Below, piece by piece: positions 17,641-25,069 of a stretch of 64,000 nucleotides of DNA. Position 1 is the stretch's first letter. Every line of letters starts with the position of its first letter. The position numbers and the translations under genes are program-made. Location of the stretch: positions 248,001 through 312,000 of the forward strand of contig JANQOR010000038.1 of assembly GCA_028285685.1 (NCBI GenBank), in the 5' to 3' direction. Below the pieces are notes generated by a model. It saw only the letters and a program-made list of their open reading frames with translations. It searched no databases and was not told the origin of the DNA. Source of the stretch: Cyclobacteriaceae bacterium (GTDB lineage: Bacteria > Bacteroidota > Bacteroidia > Cytophagales > Cyclobacteriaceae).

Positions 17641-18223
17641 TGGTTATATCTTTTTCTAGTTCACTTTCAATTTCCGATAATCTGCTCTGCAGCCACTTTC
17701 TCGCTCTACTTAGCTGAGATTTTGAAGTATTCTCATTAATCCCTAGCATTTTTGCGATCTCTGCATGATTATAACCTTCTATTGCATACAGATTGAAAAC
17801 AGTTCTGTATCCGATAGGAAGTTCGTCGATCAGTTTCATTAAATCCTCCGCCTGAAGGAAATCGTCGATGGCTCCAAAATTTGGAGATTCTACCACGGAA
17901 TCAATGTCAGTTTCCAATGACATGTTTCGATTCTTCCGGATGTACATTAGGCAGTCATTGACTACTATCCGGCGAACCCATCCCTCAAAGCTTCCTTCAC
18001 CTTTAAACTGATCCAATTTTTCAAAAACCTTTACAATGCCTCCGATCATCACATGTTCTGCTTCTTCCCGATCCTTTATGTACCTGAGGCACACTCCTAA
18101 CATTTTAGGAGCAAGTCTGTCATAGATGCTACGTTGCGCAGATGCCTTTCCTTTTCGACAATCTGCAATAAGTTCCTCTTCTGTTATTGACTTGTTGATA
18201 CGTAGCATGGTTTTGACCTTCAT
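17621..18223 (-). CDS. ECF-type RNA polymerase sigma factor
   Basis: 200 residues. Region 2: AQRSIYDRLAPKMLGVCLRYIKDREEAEHVMIGGIVKVFEKLDQF then FEGWVRRIVVNDCLMYIRKNR (2.3/2.4, promoter melting and -10 recognition). Region 4: IDELPIGYRTVFNLYAIEGYNHAEIAKMLGINENTSKSQLSRARKWL, a clear helix-turn-helix for -35 recognition. No region 1.1 or 3, as for group 4 sigma factors. Two starts are possible (18223, or the Met at MLRINKS, 18208). First gene of the operon leading to the putative anti-sigma factor and the barrel protein. Confidence 0.93.
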   Translation of the reverse strand: MKVKTMLRINKSITEEELIADCRKGKASAQRSIYDRLAPKMLGVCLRYIKDREEAEHVMIGGIVKVFEKLDQFKGEGSFEGWVRRIVVNDCLMYIRKNRNMSLETDIDSVVESPNFGAIDDFLQAEDLMKLIDELPIGYRTVFNLYAIEGYNHAEIAKMLGINENTSKSQLSRARKWLQSRLSEIESELEKDITNGSAKN

Positions 18224-18283
18224 AAACTTGATGCAGTTGAGGTCGCATTGGTTGCGTGCTAATCTTTAAATTTCTTTAAAAAT

Positions 18284-18307
18284 AAAAAAGTCGGCTTGAG
18301 GCCGACT
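18284..18307 (-). terminator. intrinsic terminator for minus-strand transcripts
   Basis: AGTCGGC (18289-18295), loop TTGAG, GCCGACT (18301-18307); on the minus strand the stem is followed by a T-run (AAAAA on + at 18284-18288). It sits directly after the stop of the small ORF at 18321-18458 and ahead of the sigma operon, insulating the two. Confidence 0.75.
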
Positions 18308-18320
18308 GTAATGCGTATTT

Positions 18321-18458
18321 CTAGTCCCGGTTGTCGGAATGATGATGTCTGAATCTATTTTGTCTCCTCAATAAAAATTTCCACATACCATTGACAAGGT
18401 CGTCTAGTGCGTAGTGGATGATATTTTTAATATTCTCCCAATTGTCTTGCTTCTTCAT
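18321..18458 (-). CDS. small ORF, 45 aa, followed by a terminator
   Basis: Translation starts MKKQDNWENIKNIIHYALDD and ends in a His/Arg-rich tail (RRQNRFRHHHSDNRD). No family recognised. Support comes from position: the TAG stop is 13 bases before a strong intrinsic terminator in the same orientation, and the region is otherwise free of genes. An amphipathic helix seems likely in residues 8-30. Could be a real small protein or an sRNA that happens to carry an ORF. The gap 18459-18600 shows nothing further. Confidence 0.4.
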   Translation of the reverse strand: MKKQDNWENIKNIIHYALDDLVNGMWKFLLRRQNRFRHHHSDNRD

Positions 18459-18600
18459 TTAGGTCGTTAGCTGGATAACAATATAAATGTACATCCAAAA
18501 CTTGAAAAATTCTATACCGTACACTACTCTATAGGAAAAAAAAGGATTAAGAGATGTTCACCTTAAAATATTTCAATTAATCACCGGAATTCTTATAGAA

Positions 18601-18639
18601 AAAAAAGAGGGACCGGATTGATCTCAATCACTGTCCCTC
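18601..18639 (-). terminator. strong long-hairpin terminator, minus orientation
   Basis: Outer stem GAGGGAC (18607-18613) with GTCCCTC (18633-18639), inner perfect stem GATTGA-TC-TCAATC, and a run of eight or so A residues on the + strand just left, giving a T-tract on the minus strand. No recognisable minus-strand gene longer than 15 codons lies to its right before the AraC gene, so it may end an sRNA or a short leader (a 15-codon ORF from an ATG at about 18685 stops next to it). Confidence 0.6.
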
Positions 18640-18690
18640 ATTAAGTATGAAGAGGAAATGCAATTCTATTTAACGATAGGTCTTGCATAA

Positions 18691-18728
18691 TTGTAAAAAA
18701 GATTGAAACCCTAAAACTGTAAAAAAGA
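18691..18728. repeat. two copies of [TC]TGTAAAAAAGA upstream of AraC gene
   Basis: TTGTAAAAAAGA at 18691-18702 and CTGTAAAAAAGA at 18717-18728, 26 bp apart, 50-90 bp upstream of the membrane-anchored AraC gene. A third copy lies upstream of susC (24640-24651). May be binding sites of one of the AraC regulators; could also be chance in A-rich DNA. Confidence 0.3.
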
Positions 18729-18778
18729 AGATTTCATAGGGCTGTGAGGGATATTAGCTTTAATACTGTTTTCTAAAT

Positions 18779-19264
18779 ATGATCAAATTGGATTGGACGA
18801 TACCAGCCGTGGCGTTTACGTTATCAGGGATTTTGCTGATATGGGTTCGTTCAAAACTCCCTTTTTTCAAGCCTAAAAAGTCCAAGAGAAAAGTCAATGA
18901 GCATGACGAAAAATTGCTTCACTCGATATACAACAAGCTTGTCCAGCTGCAAGAGGAAGAAAAGATCTTTTTAAATAAAAACATAAAAGTTGCGGATTTG
19001 GCGTCCCGGTTAAATCAGAACGAAAAAACGATCTCCAGGTCAATCAACAAGTATAGCAACGGAAATTTCAATACCTTCATCAACTCGTTTAGAGTGCAAT
19101 ACTCCAAAGATTTGCTGAGGAGTGGCCGTTTGAATCATTATACGATCGAGGCAATTGCGGAAGAATGCGGATTTGCTAACAAAGTCTCATTTTACAATGC
19201 CTTTAAGAGTGACACGGGCATGTCTCCAAAGCAGTTTAGAGCACTACAACAGCCGGAGCAGTAA
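18779..19264 (+). CDS. membrane-anchored AraC-type regulator (HTH only)
   Basis: 161 residues. An N-terminal hydrophobic helix (about residues 8-24, IPAVAFTLSGILLIWVR) is followed by a basic linker (FFKPKKSKRKVNEHDE) and the two-helix-turn-helix AraC domain: IKVADLASRLNQNEKTISRSINKY and TIEAIAEECGFANKVSFYNAFKSDTGMSPKQFR, the family signature. There is no sensory domain, so this is a short DNA-binding module tethered to the inner membrane, unlike cytosolic AraC proteins. It resembles the C-terminal end of bacteroidete 7TM- or TPR-AraC regulators with the sensor removed. Located beside a second AraC gene and facing the SusCD operon, which it may control. Confidence 0.85.
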   Translation: MIKLDWTIPAVAFTLSGILLIWVRSKLPFFKPKKSKRKVNEHDEKLLHSIYNKLVQLQEEEKIFLNKNIKVADLASRLNQNEKTISRSINKYSNGNFNTFINSFRVQYSKDLLRSGRLNHYTIEAIAEECGFANKVSFYNAFKSDTGMSPKQFRALQQPEQ

Positions 19265-19399
19265 ATCCCCTATTAAGGGTTACACCAAATAGTTAACAAT
19301 CTGATTTCTTGTCGGAAATAATCGCGATTCTTTACATGTATGCATAAAAATGGATAAGGTACTCTCCTTTAATAGGCATTTTGACCGAAAAGATCAAAA

Positions 19400-20176
19400 A
19401 TGTTACTTGAGGAGGCTTCAAAAACGGAAGAGTGGGGGATTGTGAAAAGTTCAATTCTCTACAATATGGGACTAGAACCTACGGAATTACTGTTGGTTCC
19501 CGATAATCAGGGCGAGTTAATCGTGCCTTTTTCGGATCAGATAACGCTGAAACTAATTGGTCATGCAAAAACGGCAAAATTGGATGCCAACAAGTGTTAT
19601 TTTCTTAAGCCGAGAAGACGTGGAATGGTGATTACATGTAGAGCCAGTGCCAGGTTTTTAATAGTAAAAATCAACCCAATTTATGCTGGAGAAATCTGTC
19701 GAGATCTAAGTGAGGTCTCGCGTGGTGTTCATTTCATGGATTTGAGCAAAGATTCCCTTCAGAAATTGAAGAAAGTCAAAAAAGCTGGGAAAATGGAGGT
19801 AGAAAGCATTTTGAGGAATGAATGTGTCATCAATGACTCACTAACTTCTCTTAATACTACCGTGGCAAACTCCATTGAAAGGATAAAGCACTCCAGCGGA
19901 ACGATTAAGGTGAGGGATATCTATCATTCTTTGAATGTGAGTAAGTCGAAACTGGAACAGCATTTTAACAGGGAGATTGGCCTGACCCCGAAGGAGTTTT
20001 GCAAGATCGAGAAGATCAATTATTTCATCAATTCTTATAGGCAAGACGAAGATCAAAATCTTACGGAACTTACTTATAAGTGTGGGTATTATGATCAATC
20101 CCATTTAATTAAGGACTTCAGGTACTTTCTGGATATAAGCCCAAAGAAGTTTTTTGCATCAGAAAACAGGATCTAA
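19400..20176 (+). CDS. AraC-family transcriptional regulator
   Basis: 258 residues. Residues 1-130 form a cupin-like N-terminal sensing domain in the style of AraC proteins (LLVPDNQGELIVPFSDQITLKLIGHA, YFLKPRRRGMVI); residues about 165-258 are the AraC DNA-binding domain with TIKVRDIYHSLNVSKSKLEQHFNREIGLTPKEFCKIEKINYF and LTELTYKCGYYDQSHLIKDFRYFLDISPKKFF. The start at 19400 is the first Met in frame; upstream frames close. The gene ends 29 bases before a bidirectional terminator shared with the convergent susD. Likely a local regulator of the SusCD genes. Confidence 0.9.
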   Translation: MLLEEASKTEEWGIVKSSILYNMGLEPTELLLVPDNQGELIVPFSDQITLKLIGHAKTAKLDANKCYFLKPRRRGMVITCRASARFLIVKINPIYAGEICRDLSEVSRGVHFMDLSKDSLQKLKKVKKAGKMEVESILRNECVINDSLTSLNTTVANSIERIKHSSGTIKVRDIYHSLNVSKSKLEQHFNREIGLTPKEFCKIEKINYFINSYRQDEDQNLTELTYKCGYYDQSHLIKDFRYFLDISPKKFFASENRI

Positions 20177-20204
20177 TTAACCCAAAATGTTCTTGTTGAA
20201 AACG

Positions 20205-20231
20205 AAAAAGGCTGCCATTGGCAGCCTTTTT
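20205..20231. terminator. bidirectional intrinsic terminator between araC and susD
   Basis: AAAAA, GGCTGCC (20210-20216), loop ATT, GGCAGCC (20220-20226), TTTTT. A perfect 7-bp GC-rich stem flanked by A- and T-runs serves both convergent genes. Confidence 0.9.
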
Positions 20232-20251
20232 CAATGTCCAGATGCTTTCTT

Positions 20252-21676
20252 CTAGAAGAAAGGTACTACCGCCGCGTCGGTTCTGTTCGCAACCAGTATA
20301 GCATTCATATTGTGTAAAATGACTACTTCGTTAGTAGAAGTGTCAAAAGTAAATGCATCCATATCAGTCGGCACAAATGACGGAACTGATGAAAGAATAT
20401 GGGTACTAGTAACTGCAGGATTCAGCAACGACTCGTTCTCAGAGATTGGCATTTTAATACCCAAGTCCACAAAGCGTCGACCTTCAGCTATAAAAATTTC
20501 CTGTCTCATCAGATAAAGCATTTCCAGAGCGACTAACTGATCAGTAAGAGCATCTATGTCGGTCTGAACAATGCTAGTTCCTGAGATTCTTGCGACCGTG
20601 ACATCACCCAATTGTCTGTCTATCACCAATCCTGCTCTAAGCGGATCTGATGCAGACGCCGCTACCATCACAACTGCTGTCGCTGGTCGAGAGCCATCTC
20701 TACCCTCTACCGCATCGCTGAATGTATTCATGGCTCTTGTATTGACTAGAGATAGCAGATTAGTCAAATGAGTCCTAGCTGCAGGAACGTCGTTGTTCGC
20801 CAATTCGGCCTCAGCAAGGATCAAATGTGCTTCTTCAGCCTTTTGGATATAGACCGGACTTTCTGTATCTCCTTCTACGAAGTATTTAGGATCAAGGAAG
20901 TCTAGACGTGGTAATGGCTGCAGATCATCAAAGTTGCCTCGATCGAATAAAGCGTCAGCGAAATCGCTGTCTGGTCCATTCGTACCGTCAAACTCCACAG
21001 TTCTCGTATAGTTAGGATCTGCGGCAATTGCTTCATTTGCTTTGAGCACAGCGTTTGCCTGATCCCCGAGATTGTAGTAAGTTCTTGCTAACGCAAGTTT
21101 GTAACCCGCATGTGTGCCATCCAATGCTTCAGCGGCTTGGAAGTCCGCGAGCGCTGCATTTAGGTTTTCTGTGGGTGTCTTCGGAGTTGCCGGCTCTGAG
21201 TCTGGTAGCTCTGTATCTGGAAGAGCTACAAACAGTTCACCTGCAAGCATTTTTGCCCAACCAACATAGAAGAACAATTCAGCTCTTTGTGCATCAGTTC
21301 CATCGGGATCAGCAGGTTGAACCTGCTGCAATCCAATGTTACCTGAAGTTCTCAGATCCGCAATTCTGAATGCAAGGTTGTCAACGTTTTGATCCTGGAA
21401 CGTGATATTCAACGCATCAAACTGCTGATTAAAGAAGGTCTGAACATTTTCGTAGTTGTCACTTCCAATCTCCGTCAACTCCAGCAACCGATTGTAAACG
21501 ATGGCCATCTCACGCTCTTGCCCAACAATCCATGAGGCAGTTGAACCCGGAGAGCCTATCACATTTTCCAATAGAAGATTCGGGTTTTCAATACCCTTCT
21601 TGGGATCGAATTCGTCACATGCGCTGATAAAGACCACAGCTGCGCATACTAAAATTGATTTTATATATAGTTTCAT
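20252..21676 (-). CDS. RagB/SusD-like nutrient-uptake lipoprotein
   Basis: 474 residues with a lipoprotein signal and Cys at residue 20 (FISAC). It has the alpha-helical TPR-like character of SusD proteins (ALADFQAAEALDGTHAGYKLALARTYYNLGDQANAVLKANEAI) and C-terminal segments typical of the variant RagB family (LEMLYLMRQEIFIAEGRRFVDLGIKMP, LPRLDFLDPKYF). It should sit on the outer face of the outer membrane as the lid of the SusC barrel encoded 31 bases upstream. No glycoside hydrolase or peptidase gene follows in the operon, so the substrate is not indicated. Confidence 0.9.
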   Translation of the reverse strand: MKLYIKSILVCAAVVFISACDEFDPKKGIENPNLLLENVIGSPGSTASWIVGQEREMAIVYNRLLELTEIGSDNYENVQTFFNQQFDALNITFQDQNVDNLAFRIADLRTSGNIGLQQVQPADPDGTDAQRAELFFYVGWAKMLAGELFVALPDTELPDSEPATPKTPTENLNAALADFQAAEALDGTHAGYKLALARTYYNLGDQANAVLKANEAIAADPNYTRTVEFDGTNGPDSDFADALFDRGNFDDLQPLPRLDFLDPKYFVEGDTESPVYIQKAEEAHLILAEAELANNDVPAARTHLTNLLSLVNTRAMNTFSDAVEGRDGSRPATAVVMVAASASDPLRAGLVIDRQLGDVTVARISGTSIVQTDIDALTDQLVALEMLYLMRQEIFIAEGRRFVDLGIKMPISENESLLNPAVTSTHILSSVPSFVPTDMDAFTFDTSTNEVVILHNMNAILVANRTDAAVVPFF

Positions 21677-21707
21677 TATTTACTATTCTTTTTAATTCTA
21701 CAAAAGC

Positions 21708-24572
21708 TTAGAAATTGAATCTAAGAGTACCTATGAATTGTCTTGGAGCAGAAAAAGTACCATAACCAAAAGCACCTACGGTCACATTATTCTGTGTTGT
21801 GGTGTTCGTCCCTGGTAATGTTCCTCTGGCACCTGCTCCTGTCAATTCAGGATCAAATACAGATGAGTAGAAGTTAAATGGATTAAGCGCTGTAAATGAT
21901 ACGCTTGCTCCATCGATGAATCCAATGTTGCTCAAGAATTCTCGGGTAACATTGTAGGTTAAAGTGATATTTCTCACCTTTAAGAAATCAGTATCTTCAA
22001 CCCAAACTCCCGCTAGATCAAAGAAGCTCTCACCCTTTGAAGCCTCAGGAATACGATCATCATCCAGGCCTCTGAAGAATCTAAGTACTTCATCTGTATT
22101 CACACCAACAGCTCCCTTCTGGTAATCGCCAGCTATATAAAGACTGAAGTTCTTCCACCCTGCGTTGAGACTCAGGCTACCAAACACGTCAGGAATTGGT
22201 GCTCCCAGGTCAGCATTTCGCTCGACATTGCTGAGGGCTCCACTTTCGTCAAATGTGGGCTGAGAACCTCTCAAATATCCAACAGGCAGTCCTTCTTTAA
22301 CAAATGGGCCTAGGAATGTAAATCCACCGATGTTGAACTCAGGAGATCCACCGCCGCTCACAACTTCATTTTTCTGGAAGTTTGCTGAGGCATTGGCAGA
22401 GAGCGTCCAATCGCCGCCTCTTAGTATTTCAAAAGAAGTTGAAACCTCTACACCATTATTTTTGATTTCACCTAAGTTTCTAGGCTGTGCTTCGGTACCC
22501 GTACTTGGAGCGAAAGGAGCAGTGAAAATTGCATCCTCGGTAGTTGATTCCCAAATAGTAAGACCAACGTTGATTCTGCTGTCAAGAAATCCCATGTCAG
22601 CACCGTACTCCAACGTTTTTTGTCTCTCAGGTCCTAAAGTAGACTCTCCTGGTTGTCCAGGCTGGAAAGCTAGTTGACCGTTGAATGGATTAGCATTCAA
22701 TTGTGCATCTCTCGTAAATGGAGGAGGGAAATTTCCTGACTCACCATAACTTACTCGGGCTTTGAAGCTGTTCACAACTTCTGATAGACCGGACCAGTAA
22801 GGCTCATCGCTCAACACGTACGAAAGACCTGCCTTTGGATAAAACTCACTAATGATGTCATCACCAAACGCAGTATTCTTATCATTTCTAAATCCTAAAT
22901 CCAGGAATATTCGATCTTTGAAACCAATAGTCTCTTGCAGATAGAATCCCCAGTTGGCAACACTTGATTCGAAATCAGTAACCGTCTGCTCCGCTGAAAT
23001 ATTTACAGTTGTTGAGGTTTCAGCTTGGTTTGTGGTTATTATTTGTGACTGGACATCCCTTGTTCGGAAGAACTGACCCCCACCGATTGTGGTGAATGTA
23101 AAGTCATTGATGGAAGCATCATATTTTATCGAAAGGGAACCGGTTGTTCCTAAGAAATTTCGATCATTCCTATTGATGCTACCTTCCGTTGTTGTTCCGG
23201 CAGAGATGTTTTCCTGAGCTACCAGATATTCGTTTGTTTGAATGTTCTCAAATCGAGTAAACCTGTAGTCAAATCCAATTCCAACATCAACAGAGAGATT
23301 GTCAAGTACGGAATAGGAGAATTTGTGTGAATTCGTAAACCTGCTTGTGTTGTTAGTGATATCAGTCAATCTTGCGATATCGCTGATCAACTGCTTAACA
23401 ATTCCTCTTTCTTCGGCGGTCCACTGTGCTGGGTCGTTAGTAGATAACCCGAAACTTCCACCTCTACCCAAGCTTCCTTGGTCGATAGCAAAAATTCGGT
23501 CAAAGGAGCTGTTGGCATTTTGAAGGAGACTAAATTCATTTCTCAGGTAGGAGAATGATCCTTTGTAAACCAGATTCTCGTTTAGAGAAGCCTGATATCC
23601 ACCTCCTATTGAGTATCTAGTCTCACCAAGACCTTCCACGAAGGAATTGTCCTCTCTGTATCGAGCAAAGAAATTGTAGGTTACATTCTCATTGCCACCG
23701 TTGATACCAACCTTGTGAGAATTTAAGAAACCGGTTCTAAATGCCGCATCCTTGATGATGTCGGGATAGATGAAGTAATCTGTTGTTCCTCTAATCGCTC
23801 CCAACTGCGTTTCGTAAGAAACAGAGGCAGCTCCAGCATTCCCTTTGTCAGTTGTGATCAACAGTACTCCGTTCGCGGCATCAGATCCATAAAGAGTAGT
23901 TGCTGCTCCTCCCTTAAGGAAGGTGATGTCCTTGATTTGATCAACAGGAATATCTGCTAGGGCACTCGTTTGTTGTCCTCCTGTAGCAACTGACAATCCA
24001 GGTGACGTATTCAAGTTATCTACTCTAACACCGTCAATATAGATTACTGGTTGCTGGCCCAAAAGAGCGGAGTTAACTCCCCTACTTCTGATGATAGATG
24101 TTCCCCCAGGTGCTCCTGTACTTTGGAGAATCTGAGTATTGGGAAGCTTTGACTGCAGCAGTTGATCGATCCTTACTATTGGAGTAGCTGCTAGATCTTG
24201 GGCAGTTACACGATCGACCGAGGTTGCTAATTTCCTCCTGTCAACATCTCCGCCAAGACCAGTCACAACAACTTCAAGGAGCTCGGTCACACCACCCATG
24301 GTAATGTCGACTACTGACCTTGAACCTACCGCCACTTCCTGGCTTTCGAAACCAACAAATGAGAAGATCAGAACATCTCCCTCATTGGTAGAGATGCTGT
24401 AGTTGCCGTCTATATCAGTTGTTGTTCCTGTCGAGGTGCCTTTTATCACCACGTTCACACCTGGAAGGCCCTCACCATTTTCGTCGGTGATTTGTCCAGA
24501 TACCGTCCTTTGTGCCAATACCACAGTAATGGCCAAAAAGCTTACAATTAATGAAAAGAAAATCTTCTTCAT
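21708..24572 (-). CDS. SusC/RagA-like TonB-dependent outer-membrane receptor
   Basis: About 954 residues from MKKIFFSLIVSFLAITVVLAQ. The longest frame runs to 24686 but contains an intrinsic terminator hairpin, so the real start is 24572 or the ATG at 24596. Order: signal peptide; CarboxypepD_reg-like domain (VSGQITDENGEGLPGVNVVIKGTSTGTTTDIDGNYSI); plug domain (VVTGLGGDVDRRKLATSVDRV, IIRSRGVNSALLGQQPVIYIDG, ITFLKGGAATTLYGSDAANGVLLITT); then a long beta-barrel ending RQFIGTLRFNF with terminal Phe. It imports a ligand captured by SusD with TonB energy. Forms an operon with susD, facing two AraC genes. Confidence 0.93.
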   Translation of the reverse strand: MKKIFFSLIVSFLAITVVLAQRTVSGQITDENGEGLPGVNVVIKGTSTGTTTDIDGNYSISTNEGDVLIFSFVGFESQEVAVGSRSVVDITMGGVTELLEVVVTGLGGDVDRRKLATSVDRVTAQDLAATPIVRIDQLLQSKLPNTQILQSTGAPGGTSIIRSRGVNSALLGQQPVIYIDGVRVDNLNTSPGLSVATGGQQTSALADIPVDQIKDITFLKGGAATTLYGSDAANGVLLITTDKGNAGAASVSYETQLGAIRGTTDYFIYPDIIKDAAFRTGFLNSHKVGINGGNENVTYNFFARYREDNSFVEGLGETRYSIGGGYQASLNENLVYKGSFSYLRNEFSLLQNANSSFDRIFAIDQGSLGRGGSFGLSTNDPAQWTAEERGIVKQLISDIARLTDITNNTSRFTNSHKFSYSVLDNLSVDVGIGFDYRFTRFENIQTNEYLVAQENISAGTTTEGSINRNDRNFLGTTGSLSIKYDASINDFTFTTIGGGQFFRTRDVQSQIITTNQAETSTTVNISAEQTVTDFESSVANWGFYLQETIGFKDRIFLDLGFRNDKNTAFGDDIISEFYPKAGLSYVLSDEPYWSGLSEVVNSFKARVSYGESGNFPPPFTRDAQLNANPFNGQLAFQPGQPGESTLGPERQKTLEYGADMGFLDSRINVGLTIWESTTEDAIFTAPFAPSTGTEAQPRNLGEIKNNGVEVSTSFEILRGGDWTLSANASANFQKNEVVSGGGSPEFNIGGFTFLGPFVKEGLPVGYLRGSQPTFDESGALSNVERNADLGAPIPDVFGSLSLNAGWKNFSLYIAGDYQKGAVGVNTDEVLRFFRGLDDDRIPEASKGESFFDLAGVWVEDTDFLKVRNITLTYNVTREFLSNIGFIDGASVSFTALNPFNFYSSVFDPELTGAGARGTLPGTNTTTQNNVTVGAFGYGTFSAPRQFIGTLRFNF

Positions 24573-24639
24573 AAGCATAAATTGTTCGTTAAACATTGTT
24601 AAAAAAGGCGTAATGATATGCTTGAAAAAGGTTTCAAAA

Positions 24640-24651
24640 TTGTAAAAAAGA
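24640..24651. repeat. third TTGTAAAAAAGA copy, upstream of susC
   Basis: TTGTAAAAAAGA, same 12-mer as 18691-18702, 68 bases upstream of the proposed susC start. It also forms the T-tract of the preceding terminator on the minus strand, which may fully explain it. Confidence 0.25.
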
Positions 24652-24682
24652 AAAGCCTCAAATCTTGAACGATTTGAGGCTT
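24640..24682 (-). terminator. intrinsic terminator after the 88-aa gene, before susC
   Basis: AAGCCTCAAATC (24653-24664), loop TTGAAC, GATTTGAGGCTT (24671-24682): a perfect 12-bp stem. On the minus strand it is followed by a T-rich tract. It ends transcription of the 24734-25000 gene and shows that susC must start below about 24640. Confidence 0.9.
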
Positions 24683-24733
24683 GCATGTGTCTGGATTTCC
24701 TTGCGAAATGCTATGCAGTCATGTTTCTACTGG

Positions 24734-25000
24734 CTAATCTGTATACCAAACTCTAATTAATTGATACCAATGAGAGGAGCTTTCCCGTCCAGTGCCAAGC
24801 ATAGTATCTTCGCTACCTTCCTCATCAGCATCATGAATGTTTGGCAACACAACGGTTTCGATGCTTATAATAGTTGCGTTATTTGAGTTTTTCCATTCAT
24901 TTAACAGGTCAACAATATCCTGAAATTTCTCAATTTCAGTGGATTTAAATAACCCACCTTTCTTGGTAACCTTAGGTGTAAAATCAATGTGTTTTATCAT
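24734..25000 (-). CDS. uncharacterised small soluble protein, 88 aa
   Basis: 88 residues starting MIKHIDFTPKVTKKGGLFKS, ending WYQLIRVWYTD. No family recognised. No signal peptide or membrane segment; an alpha/beta pattern is likely (a helix FQDIVDLLNEWKNSN, strand ATIISIETVVLP). Evidence that it is real: own intrinsic terminator 52 bases downstream, an isolated position between lptD and susC, and clean coding character. The 69-bp gap to lptD is too short to decide whether it has its own promoter. Confidence 0.65.
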   Translation of the reverse strand: MIKHIDFTPKVTKKGGLFKSTEIEKFQDIVDLLNEWKNSNNATIISIETVVLPNIHDADEEGSEDTMLGTGRESSSHWYQLIRVWYTD

Positions 25001-25069
25001 AGCTCCATGGATTAGATTAATATTGAATTGTACAATTTAGGGACAAGAAAATACTTCTACAATTAAATT

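Noticed and set aside
24573-24686. N-terminal 38-residue extension of the SusC frame
   Set aside because: It contains a perfect terminator hairpin and precedes a clean signal peptide, so it is not translated.
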